From Verrucomicrobiota bacterium (lineage in GTDB: Bacteria; Verrucomicrobiota; Verrucomicrobiia; Chthoniobacterales; UBA10450): 5,093 nt of DNA. Position numbers and translations under genes: made by a program. Below are positions 1 through 5,093 of the stretch, one piece after another. The notes under the pieces were generated by a model that searched no databases, had not been told where the DNA came from, and saw only the letters and a list, made by a program, of their open reading frames with translations. The stretch lies in the NCBI GenBank assembly GCA_003219355.1, contig QHOQ01000161.1, forward strand, positions 10,885 to 15,977, written 5' to 3'. The stretch's first letter is position 1, and the number at the start of each line of letters is the position of its first letter.

Positions 1-476
1 ACGTTTAGGGCAAATCCGTGCATCGTGATCCAATGGCGTACGCCGACCCCGATGGAAGCAATCTTGCGATGGTCGATCCAAACCCCCGTTAGCGATTCGC
101 GTCGCGACGCGGCAATTCCGTAATCGCCGAGAAGCTCAATGAGCAACTGCTCGAGCCAGCGCAGATATCGATGTAAATCTTGCCCGCACTGGCGAAGGTC
201 GATGATCGGATAACCCATTAATTGACCGGGTCCGTGGTAAGTGGCCTGGCCGCCGCGGTTGATCGCAAAAAGTGGATGCGGCAGATGGGCCGAGCCAAGC
301 AAACTCGATTTATCCGGTGTTCGGCCGATCGTGTACACCGGCTCATGTTCGAGCAAAAGCAATTCGTCTTTCAGCGAGCGATCTTCTCGTTTTTGAGCAA
401 GAAGTTCTTCCTGCAATACGAGAGCGTCGGCAAATTCGATTCGGCCGAGCCAACGCACGCGAAGATCGGTCTTCAT
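1..476 (-). CDS. lipB: Octanoyltransferase LipB (lipoyl(octanoyl) transferase), C-terminus cut by the window edge
   Basis: LipB moves the octanoyl group from octanoyl-acyl carrier protein to a lysine of lipoyl domains (pyruvate and 2-oxoglutarate dehydrogenases, GcvH), the first step of endogenous lipoate synthesis in the cytoplasm. Translation from the ATG at 476-474 gives 158 residues with no stop before the edge. The family signature RGGQATYHGPGQL lies at residues 74-86, followed by MGYPIIDLR (87-95). EHEPVYTIGR (43-52) is the usual N-terminal motif. The conserved catalytic lysine is K138 in HRKIASIGV. The catalytic cysteine and roughly the last 60 residues lie beyond position 1, so activity cannot be confirmed here. 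The start ATG overlaps the ruvC stop codon as ATGA, suggesting translational coupling; no strong Shine-Dalgarno sequence stands upstream. Identity is secure from the motifs; only completeness is unknown. Confidence 0.96.
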   Translation of the reverse strand, partial: MKTDLRVRWLGRIEFADALVLQEELLAQKREDRSLKDELLLLEHEPVYTIGRTPDKSSLLGSAHLPHPLFAINRGGQATYHGPGQLMGYPIIDLRQCGQDLHRYLRWLEQLLIELLGDYGIAASRRESLTGVWIDHRKIASIGVGVRHWITMHGFALN

Positions 477-976
477 ATTTGCTCGCTGCCCGGAACACCG
501 AGCCGGGCCGCCTCTTGTGAACGCAAGTGGGTCAAGCCGATGGCCAGCGCGTCAGCCGCATCGGTATCGGGGGTTTCCGTTAGGCCAAGAAGCGCGCGCA
601 CCATGAAGGCGACCTGATTTTTTCCGGCCGCGCCCGTGCCCACAGTTGCCTGTTTGATGCGATTCGGTGCGTATTCAAAGATAGGCAGGCCGTTTTCCGC
701 CGCCGCCAGAATAGCCGCTCCTCGCGCGGCCCCCAGAACAATCGCGGTCTTATAACTTTGCACGTAAATAACCGATTCGAGCGCGCAACAATCCGGTTCA
801 TGTTCACGAATTAATTCGGCAAGCCGATCGCGAATCGCCACCAGGCAAGATGAGGAGCGGACCGAACTCGCATTGCGAATGGTCCCGAAATAGAGAGAGC
901 GCGGTTTGCCATTGTTGGCCTCGACGATTGCGACACCGGTGTTGCGTAAAGAGGCGTCGATGGCAAGCACACGCAT
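473..976 (-). CDS. ruvC: Crossover junction endodeoxyribonuclease RuvC
   Basis: RuvC is the dimeric, Mg-dependent nuclease that cuts Holliday junctions symmetrically, working with the RuvAB branch-migration motor. From the ATG at 976-974 the product has 167 residues, close to the E. coli length of 173. A GTG directly before it (979-977) could add one residue; I prefer the ATG because the family usually starts M-R-hydrophobic just before the first acidic motif. In this numbering the four acidic residues are D7 (AIDASLRNTG), E67 (CALESVIY), and D139 and D142 (TDAADALAIG). The IKQATVGTG segment (107-115) is the typical RuvC loop. The usual DPG after the first strand is DAS here, and the family phenylalanine three residues after the glutamate is isoleucine followed by tyrosine. 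No ruvA or ruvB is adjacent; the downstream partner is lipB, overlapping by 4 bp. All four acidic positions are kept, so an active enzyme is likely. Confidence 0.95.
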   Translation of the reverse strand: MRVLAIDASLRNTGVAIVEANNGKPRSLYFGTIRNASSVRSSSCLVAIRDRLAELIREHEPDCCALESVIYVQSYKTAIVLGAARGAAILAAAENGLPIFEYAPNRIKQATVGTGAAGKNQVAFMVRALLGLTETPDTDAADALAIGLTHLRSQEAARLGVPGSEQI

Positions 977-1055
977 CACCCTAGCTTAGGATCGCCGCTT
1001 CCGTGTTCAACACTGAATCGACAAATTCCGAAACAACGGTTTTACTCGCGGCAGC

Positions 1056-1760
1056 ATGGCGAAGGTTTTAGAGAAAGCGACAGGCGGAGCGAGACACAAG
1101 CGAATCGAGTTCGCGGCGCTCGTCGTGATGATGATGATTGGCGCAGGCGCCCCTTCATGTTTGGCGACGACGAAAGGGCTCAGCCAAATCGTGACGCCAG
1201 ACTTGCAGGGACCGGGTGATCTTTCGCTCAGTTTCCAGGCACAGAGTGAGAAGATCGCAAACCCGTACGAGCTGCAAGCTGAGATGGGGTTGACGAAATG
1301 GGCTGAGTTTGCGGTCTTTCGCGGATTTAAGCCGGATGATTGGATTTTTGGCACGGAGTTTGGACTGCTCACGAAAGAGCCATACCTGCTCTCCGTCGGC
1401 TTCGTGAACTGGTCACCGCACCTGAACGTGGATCCTCAGCCGTATATCGAAGCCGGCTACTACACCGAGCACCACAAATTCATCGCCGGTGCGACCCATG
1501 TCGATTTTCGCAACGAAGCCATTCTCGGTTACGCCTACGATTTCAACCAAACCTGGCGCGTTCAGGTCGATTTCCAAAGCGGCTCGGGCAATTCATCGAC
1601 GATCGGGTTCACCTGTAATGTGACGCGCGATTTTCAATTCAATCCCGCGATCTACGTGACTAACGACAGCCCGCATGAAGTGCTCGGCTACGTGGTTTTC
1701 ACGTACACATTTCACGTCTGGGGCGACAAAAAAGAAGGCAGCGCGCCTTCTACAAGATGA
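1056..1760 (+). CDS. Secreted, probably outer-membrane beta-barrel protein of unknown function
   Basis: I do not recognise a named family. The 234-residue product has a basic N-terminus (RHKR, 13-16), a hydrophobic core (about 19-31) and a plausible signal peptidase I site after SCLA at residue 37. There is a cysteine at 35, but no leucine at -3, so a lipoprotein is less likely. The mature part alternates polar and hydrophobic or aromatic residues in strand-length runs, for example 56-64, 83-90, 97-104, 111-119, 130-138, 155-162, 166-174 and 212-222, separated by turns rich in G, N, D and P. That pattern fits a small barrel of about eight to ten strands. The last strand-like segment, FTYTFHVW, is followed by a 12-residue polar tail, so the classic terminal aromatic is not at the end. 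The ATG at 1056 has no clear ribosome binding site; a later start would shorten the signal peptide. It diverges from ruvC across about 79 bp. Confidence 0.7.
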   Translation: MAKVLEKATGGARHKRIEFAALVVMMMIGAGAPSCLATTKGLSQIVTPDLQGPGDLSLSFQAQSEKIANPYELQAEMGLTKWAEFAVFRGFKPDDWIFGTEFGLLTKEPYLLSVGFVNWSPHLNVDPQPYIEAGYYTEHHKFIAGATHVDFRNEAILGYAYDFNQTWRVQVDFQSGSGNSSTIGFTCNVTRDFQFNPAIYVTNDSPHEVLGYVVFTYTFHVWGDKKEGSAPSTR

Positions 1761-1854
1761 ACATCGCGGCGGCCGCCGCGGCGAATATCACAAACGTGAT
1801 GGTTCCGAGTACGATTTGTGCGAAGCCAATACTGTCGCGGTCGGCTAAATCGCA
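1750..1854 (-). other. Hydrophobic open frame downstream of the DUF2238 gene, without a start codon
   Basis: Reading on in the frame of the DUF2238 gene past its TGA (1869-1867) and a second in-frame TGA (1857-1855) gives 34 sense codons before a TAG at 1752-1750. About 25 consecutive residues are hydrophobic, from GFAQIVLGTITF into a run of six alanines and then MFIL, which looks like one membrane helix. There is no ATG, GTG or TTG before the helix. It could be a decayed C-terminal extension, a separate small membrane protein using a rare start, or chance in alanine-rich GC sequence. I lean to remnant or chance; no homologue is recognised. Confidence 0.15.
1765..1780. repeat. Perfect 16-bp GC palindrome after the barrel-protein gene
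   Basis: The sequence CGCGGCGGCCGCCGCG equals its own reverse complement and begins 5 bp after the stop codon of the upstream plus-strand gene. As RNA it could form a six-pair G+C stem with a GGCC loop. No run of T follows on either strand, so it does not match a standard intrinsic terminator, although it could still slow polymerase or protect a 3' end in this convergent gap. On the minus strand it encodes alanines in the hydrophobic reading frame at 1750-1854. The palindrome is certain; a function is not. Confidence 0.5.
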
Positions 1855-1874
1855 TCATCGGCCGCATCATCGGC
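1851..1874. repeat. 12-bp tandem direct repeat, two copies, over the DUF2238 stop codon
   Basis: CGCATCATCGGC occurs twice head to tail (1851-1862 and 1863-1874) without mismatch. Read on the minus strand, each unit carries a TGA in the frame of the DUF2238 gene: the right-hand unit supplies the actual stop, the left-hand unit a second in-frame stop four codons later. Because the unit is a multiple of three, its duplication by slippage would keep the frame and double the stop. Confidence 0.6.
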
Positions 1875-2463
1875 GTGCGTGGCGCAGGCTTAGCAGGACT
1901 GCAGTTAGAATCGCCCCCAAGAAAGCGGCCGCCATGTCTTTTTGCGCGTCCCAGATATCGCCTTGTGTGCCTAGATAAGCGATGCCGAGGTCGGGTCGAA
2001 CGATTTGGGCAATGATTCCTTCCAGAATTTCAAAAAAACCGCTAATCGCGAGAATGATCGCGGGCGGTAGCCAGAAGCTCCAGCCGCGACGTATTCCGCC
2101 GAAGCGGAGCAACAGTTCGCGAACTGGGAATGCCAGAAAAAATCCGAATCCAAAATGAGCCGCTCGGTCGGCGTGGTTTCGCGAGAATCCAAGGAAATCT
2201 TTCGCCCACAGACCAACGGGCATTTTTGCATACGTGTAATGCGCGCCAATCGTGTGAAGAATAACGAAAAGCGCGATGAAGATGTAGGAAGCATTGGAAA
2301 GCTGCAGGTGCTGATGCGTGAGCGAAAGCGCGAAGACAAAAAGAACAAGCAGTAGATTTTCCAAAATCCATGCTTGTCGATCAACCGGATGGATCGCTGC
2401 GATAGTCCAGAAGACGGCGCAGATTGCAGCCAACGCTGCAACGAATTTTGTTTGTTGATTCAA
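1867..2463 (-). CDS. DUF2238 family (YjdF-like) inner-membrane protein
   Basis: The 198-residue product is a multipass membrane protein of the DUF2238 family, whose best-known member is E. coli YjdF; the biochemical role is unknown. Hydrophobic segments lie at about 8-25, 34-49, 57-73, 101-118, 130-155 and 176-194, suggesting about six helices. Family signatures are HTIGAHYTYA (70-79), RNHADRAAHFGFGF (95-108), glutamates E145 and E148 within a helix, and LGTQGDIWDAQKDM (164-177). These conserved charged and histidine residues near the membrane hint at an enzyme or a metal site, but that is inference. The length is normal. The start is a TTG at 2463-2461: upstream in frame there is no ATG or GTG before a TAA at 2490-2488, and the next internal Met (81) would remove three helices. 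It diverges from the NUDIX gene with only 50 bp between starts, so promoters for the two must be close or overlapping. Confidence 0.9.
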   Translation of the reverse strand: MNQQTKFVAALAAICAVFWTIAAIHPVDRQAWILENLLLVLFVFALSLTHQHLQLSNASYIFIALFVILHTIGAHYTYAKMPVGLWAKDFLGFSRNHADRAAHFGFGFFLAFPVRELLLRFGGIRRGWSFWLPPAIILAISGFFEILEGIIAQIVRPDLGIAYLGTQGDIWDAQKDMAAAFLGAILTAVLLSLRHARR

Positions 2464-2513
2464 TGATATGCTCGCGTTGGCGATGAGTTAGAAATCCTTG
2501 ATCGGATCCGGGC

Positions 2514-3017
2514 ATGCAAGAAAGCTCAAAATCGCGCTCACGGGCCAGGACCAGTGCGGGCCTGCTCATGTTCCGGCGTAAAGACAGCGCGCTGGAAGTG
2601 CTGCTCGTGCATCCCGGGGGTCCGTTCTTTGCCAGGAAAGACGATGGTGCGTGGACAATTCCAAAAGGCGAAGCCGCTCCCGGCGAAGATTTCCTGGCGC
2701 GCGCTCAGATTGAATTTGAAGAAGAACTCGGAATTAAACCATCTGGAAACTGGATAGAGCTTGGTTCCATAAGACAAAAAGGCGGCAAGACGGTTTACGC
2801 CTGGGCTTTCGAAGGCGACTTGCCTGAGCCCTTCAAACTCACATCAAATACTTTTGACATGGAATGGCCGCCGGGTTCGGGAAAGCTGAAAGAATTTCCG
2901 GAGATCGATCGGGTAGAGTTTTTCCCAGAAGCAGTTGCGCGACAAAAAATAAATCCAGCGCAGACGCCCTTTCTCGATCGCTTACGTGCTGCGCTTAATC
3001 ATAACCTGCAAAGATAG
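2514..3017 (+). CDS. NUDIX hydrolase with an atypical Nudix box
   Basis: NUDIX enzymes hydrolyse nucleoside diphosphates linked to another moiety (dNTPs, Ap4A, ADP-ribose and others), using a metal bound by the Nudix helix. This 167-residue protein has the usual one-domain layout: a first strand at 14-20, then VLLVHPGGPFFARKDDGAWT (29-48), IPKGE (49-53), the Nudix box at 52-74, and a C-terminal strand and helix. In the consensus G-x5-E-x7-R-E-U-x-E-E-x-G-U, the key residues are G52, E58, E67, E70, E71 and G73, so the metal-binding glutamates are present. The arginine position is isoleucine (I66). The WTIPKGE context resembles MutT or Ap4A hydrolase-like members, but the substrate cannot be read from sequence. 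The ATG at 2514 lacks a strong Shine-Dalgarno; the next ATG (2571) would delete the first strand. It lies 57 bp upstream of the LOG gene on the same strand and could share its transcript. Confidence 0.93.
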   Translation: MQESSKSRSRARTSAGLLMFRRKDSALEVLLVHPGGPFFARKDDGAWTIPKGEAAPGEDFLARAQIEFEEELGIKPSGNWIELGSIRQKGGKTVYAWAFEGDLPEPFKLTSNTFDMEWPPGSGKLKEFPEIDRVEFFPEAVARQKINPAQTPFLDRLRAALNHNLQR

Positions 3018-3074
3018 CCGGGCAGACATCATCTCGCTTGAATCCGAATCGCGTTCAGGCGTAATCAAGCTCTG

Positions 3075-3887
3075 GTGCAGGACAACGACGACTCAATGAC
3101 CGCAGCGCCGCAGGGATCTCCTAGTCCTTTGAGTGCGCCCGCAGAATGCGCGGATGAAATCTTCCTCGAAGGGCCGCGTTCGCGTTTCGAGGAATTCGTC
3201 ACTCTGCTCAGAGTGATGCGCGATTTCCTGCGCGGATTTCGCACGCTTCACTTCGTCGGTCCATGTGTGACCGTGTTCGGCTCGGCCCGCATTAAGTGCG
3301 ACGATCCGAATTACGAACTGGCTCGAAAAATGGGCGCAGCCATTGCCCGGCTCGGATTCACGGTCATGACTGGCGGCGGGCCTGGCATTATGGAAGCGGC
3401 CAACCGCGGTGCGAAAGAAGTCGGTGGCCATTCGGTTGGCTGCAACATCGAGCTTGCGTCCGAGCAAGCGGCAAATGCTTATCTCGATCGCTGCGTCCGG
3501 ATGCATTACTTCTTCGTCCGCAAAGCGCTGCTCGTTAAATATTCTTACGCCTTCGTCGTCATGCCCGGCGGCGCAGGCACGCTCGACGAGCTATTCGAAG
3601 CGGTCACGCTCATTCAAACGGGGAAAATCAAAAACTTTCCGATCGTGATCATGGGTACCGATTACTGGCGAGAACTGATGGGTTTTATCGACAAAATGGC
3701 GCAGCACGGAATGATCAGCGCTTCTGATCTAAACCTGATCTACGCCACCGATTCCGTCGAGGAAGCCATCGCGCACATTCGGAGCAAAGCGATCGAACCG
3801 TTCGGGCTCAAACGTGTCGCGCGCGTCCGACGATATTTCCCATGGCTCGGTGAGCGTGGCTTGCCAACACAGCATGCGCAGATGTAG
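3075..3887 (+). CDS. LOG-family protein (TIGR00730-type nucleoside 5'-monophosphate phosphoribohydrolase)
   Basis: LOG proteins, often misnamed lysine decarboxylases, have a Rossmann-like fold and cleave cytokinin riboside monophosphates or ordinary nucleotides such as AMP to base plus ribose 5-phosphate in the cytoplasm. The core runs from about residue 60 to 240. VTVFGSARI (65-73) is the first strand and turn, TGGGPGIMEAANRGA (99-113) is the first nucleotide-binding motif, FFVRK (146-150) carries the conserved arginine, and PGGAGTLDE (164-172) is the signature with the conserved glutamate E172. At 270 residues it is longer than the roughly 190-residue minimal LOGs: there is an extra N-terminus rich in S, P and A followed by a helix at 36-56, and a basic C-terminal tail (247-253). 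The start is a GTG at 3075; an ATG at 3096 would give 263 residues and is a real alternative, as neither has a clear ribosome binding site. The substrate is not predictable. Its stop lies 7 bp from that of the convergent DUF4337 gene. Confidence 0.93.
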   Translation: MQDNDDSMTAAPQGSPSPLSAPAECADEIFLEGPRSRFEEFVTLLRVMRDFLRGFRTLHFVGPCVTVFGSARIKCDDPNYELARKMGAAIARLGFTVMTGGGPGIMEAANRGAKEVGGHSVGCNIELASEQAANAYLDRCVRMHYFFVRKALLVKYSYAFVVMPGGAGTLDELFEAVTLIQTGKIKNFPIVIMGTDYWRELMGFIDKMAQHGMISASDLNLIYATDSVEEAIAHIRSKAIEPFGLKRVARVRRYFPWLGERGLPTQHAQM

Positions 3888-3894
3888 GCATCGG

Positions 3895-4422
3895 TCAGCG
3901 CGCGATTGCGGCGAGCACGAGAAAAACGCATCCGATGCCCCCGAAAAATAGACTCACGATCCAAAATCGGGGTCTTTTCGTAAGCGCGGAGATCGCAGCG
4001 ATGGCAATCGCGATTTGGAACATGGTCACGCCACGCGCGAACACTTCGTGCTTATGAAAGTTTGATTTAGCGTCGGCTTCCTTGTGCTCGGCTTCCGATT
4101 TGATTTCAGATTCCTCCTCCTGATACCTGGCAGTGTTCTCTCGATCTTTTTCCGATGGCATTCCCGAAAGCGCGATTTTCGCATCGAGCACGACCGCCTT
4201 AATGCTTTTCGCCTGGTAGTAGCTCCATTGATCGGACGCTTCGATTTGGTTCATCATCGCCTCGTTCACATATTTGCCCGAGAGAAGCCCCGCGATCGCG
4301 GCCAGGACCGCAAGGAGAGCCGTACTCAACGCCACCCAGGAAATCCATGGGGGACCGCCGTGCTCGGCACTATGATGAACATGTTCCTGTAAATGCTCGA
4401 GAGGAACTTCCGCTTCTTCCAT
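3895..4422 (-). CDS. DUF4337 family membrane protein
   Basis: The product matches the DUF4337 family of small bacterial membrane proteins with no known function. From the ATG at 4422-4420 it has 175 residues. The order is an acidic and histidine-rich N-terminus (MEEAEVPLEHLQEHVHH), a first helix (about 28-48), a long polar loop, and two C-terminal helices (about 130-147 and 153-173). The loop includes the family-type SDQWSYYQAKSIK (63-75) and a charged stretch rich in E and K (about 90-125) likely to form a coiled coil. The open frame extends upstream to a TTG at 4482-4480. I chose the internal ATG because family members begin with this ME-VPLEHLQEH-type motif and because AAGG lies 11 bases before it, a somewhat long spacing. 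It diverges from the DUF1003 gene and converges on the LOG gene. Confidence 0.87.
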   Translation of the reverse strand: MEEAEVPLEHLQEHVHHSAEHGGPPWISWVALSTALLAVLAAIAGLLSGKYVNEAMMNQIEASDQWSYYQAKSIKAVVLDAKIALSGMPSEKDRENTARYQEEESEIKSEAEHKEADAKSNFHKHEVFARGVTMFQIAIAIAAISALTKRPRFWIVSLFFGGIGCVFLVLAAIAR

Positions 4423-4511
4423 GCGCGCGGAGACCTTAAGATTGACAATTGGCGATTCAAGGCGAATCGAAAAGCCGTGCAACAGCAGATTTACTTTGAG
4501 GACGAATTCCG
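4423..4511. promoter_or_regulatory. Shared upstream region of the divergent DUF4337 and DUF1003 genes
   Basis: These 89 bp separate two start codons that point apart, so both promoters should lie here. On the plus strand there is an exact TTGACA (4442-4447), as in a sigma-70 -35 box, but the bases 16-18 bp later (around 4464-4471, GAATCGAA) are a poor -10 match. An inverted repeat CGATTC-aaggc-GAATCG sits at 4453-4469 just downstream of the TTGACA and could be an operator. For the DUF1003 gene, GAGGA at 4498-4502 lies 9 bases before the ATG and is a reasonable ribosome binding site. The promoter assignment is tentative. Confidence 0.3.
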
Positions 4512-5093
4512 ATGAAAGAGAACGCCGAACTTATCTGCCAAATTTGCAAAAAACCGAAGTCGCCTCACGACGGCATGATAGCGGAGTTGATTCGGCCGTC
4601 ACTTCTCGAATTCATCAAGAAACGTATGCCCGACTTCGACGGGAAGGATTTCATTTGCCTGGAGGATCTCGGCAAGTTCCGGAAGGAATATGTCAAAGAC
4701 GTGCTCGAAGACGAACTCGGCGAACTATCCACGCTCGACAATGAAGTTATCGAAAGTTTGCAGCAACATGAAATCCTCGCGAGTAACATCGCCGAGCAGT
4801 TCGAGATAAAGCTGACGTTCGGTGAGCGGTTATCGGATCGGATTGCCTCATTTGGTGGGAGTTGGAAATTCATCATTACATTTGGCGTAGTGATCGTGCT
4901 TTGGATTGCGATGAACGTCGTCCTTCTCGCGACCCGCGCTTTCGATCCGTTCCCATTTATTCTACTTAATTTGATCCTATCCTGCCTCGCTGCTCTCCAA
5001 GCCCCGGTGATTATGATGAGCCAGAACCGGGTGGAAGCGCGCGACCGGCTGCGCGCTGAAAACGATTACAAGGTCAATCTCAAAGCCGAATTG
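4512..5093 (+). CDS. DUF1003 family membrane protein with N-terminal Cys-x2-Cys motif, C-terminus cut by the window edge
   Basis: Translation from the ATG at 4512 stays open to the edge, giving 194 residues. The DUF1003 core is clear: LTFGERLSDRIASFGGSWKF (101-120), a first membrane helix (about 118-140), FDPFPFILLNLILS (144-157) leading into a second helix (to about 168), then APVIMMSQNR (164-173) and ENDYKVNLKAE (183-193). The family's function is unknown. Before it is a soluble part of about 100 residues with C9-x2-C12 (CQICKKPK) and a further cysteine at C49 (FICLEDL), which suggests a small zinc knuckle or redox site, though a fourth ligand is not obvious. A predicted helix at about 55-98, rich in E, D, K and L, links the two parts. 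The start is supported by GAGGA 9 bases upstream. Only a short C-terminal piece should be missing, since the core motifs are all present. Confidence 0.93.
   Translation, partial: MKENAELICQICKKPKSPHDGMIAELIRPSLLEFIKKRMPDFDGKDFICLEDLGKFRKEYVKDVLEDELGELSTLDNEVIESLQQHEILASNIAEQFEIKLTFGERLSDRIASFGGSWKFIITFGVVIVLWIAMNVVLLATRAFDPFPFILLNLILSCLAALQAPVIMMSQNRVEARDRLRAENDYKVNLKAEL

Noticed and set aside
222..617. Plus-strand open frame of 131 codons across the lipB-ruvC junction
   Set aside because: It runs antisense to two genes with clear family motifs; its translation has no recognisable pattern and is a shadow.
1007..1372. Minus-strand open frame of 121 codons opposite the barrel-protein gene
   Set aside because: The plus-strand frame has a signal peptide and strand pattern and is longer; the antisense product shows neither.
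1757..1978. Plus-strand open frame starting at the end of the barrel-protein gene, with an alanine-rich beginning
   Set aside because: It runs into the 3' end of the DUF2238 gene in antisense, and its alanine run merely reflects the GC palindrome; the rest is arginine-rich noise.
1971..2441. Two long minus-strand frames overlapping the DUF2238 gene
   Set aside because: They are alternate frames of the same strand; only the 1867-2463 frame carries the DUF2238 motifs and membrane helices.
3036..3070. GCTTGA and TCAAGC arms between the NUDIX and LOG genes as a possible terminator or operator
   Set aside because: The stem is six pairs with a 23-base loop and no T-run, which is weak enough to be chance.
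3093..3506. Minus-strand open frame of 137 codons opposite the LOG gene
   Set aside because: It is antisense to the conserved LOG core, with no motif of its own.
4565..4876. Minus-strand serine-rich open frame opposite the DUF1003 gene
   Set aside because: Its serine runs are the antisense of acidic GAA/GAC-rich codons in the DUF1003 gene; it is not an independent protein.
1..5093. Search for a defence island, mobile element, CRISPR array, tRNA or biosynthetic cluster
   Set aside because: No such gene, repeat array or tRNA-like cloverleaf was seen; the genes are housekeeping enzymes and small conserved membrane families.

Overview
The window reads as ordinary bacterial chromosome: about 54% G+C, densely coding, with short intergenic gaps, and no tRNA, rRNA, transposase, integrase, CRISPR array or phage gene seen. 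The organism is Gram-negative-like: it has a probable outer-membrane barrel protein plus the housekeeping genes lipB and ruvC. The RuvC variant and the mix of small conserved membrane families would fit a soil verrucomicrobial or acidobacterial lineage, but that placement is only an impression.

Layout. (i) Positions 1-976, minus strand: ruvC followed by lipB, joined by a 4-bp ATGA overlap; lipB is cut by the left edge. (ii) 1056-1760, plus strand: a secreted protein with a signal peptide and barrel-like strands, of unknown function. (iii) 1761-1866: a 106-bp gap between convergent genes with a perfect 16-bp GC palindrome, the edge of a 12-bp tandem repeat and an untranslated-looking hydrophobic reading frame. 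(iv) 1867-2463, minus strand: a DUF2238 (YjdF-like) multipass membrane protein. (v) 2514-3887, plus strand: a NUDIX hydrolase with an altered Nudix box and a LOG-family nucleotide phosphoribohydrolase, 57 bp apart and possibly one transcript. (vi) 3895-4422, minus strand: a DUF4337 membrane protein ending 7 bp from the LOG gene. (vii) 4512 to the right edge, plus strand: a DUF1003 membrane protein with an N-terminal Cys-x2-Cys, divergent from the DUF4337 gene across an 89-bp shared upstream region.

The genes do not form an obvious single pathway. RuvC (recombination) and LipB (lipoate synthesis) share a transcript but not a known process. The NUDIX and LOG enzymes both act on nucleotide derivatives and could both serve nucleotide housekeeping. 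The DUF4337 and DUF1003 genes may be co-regulated from their common intergenic region. I found no convincing new system; the findings are modest local oddities.
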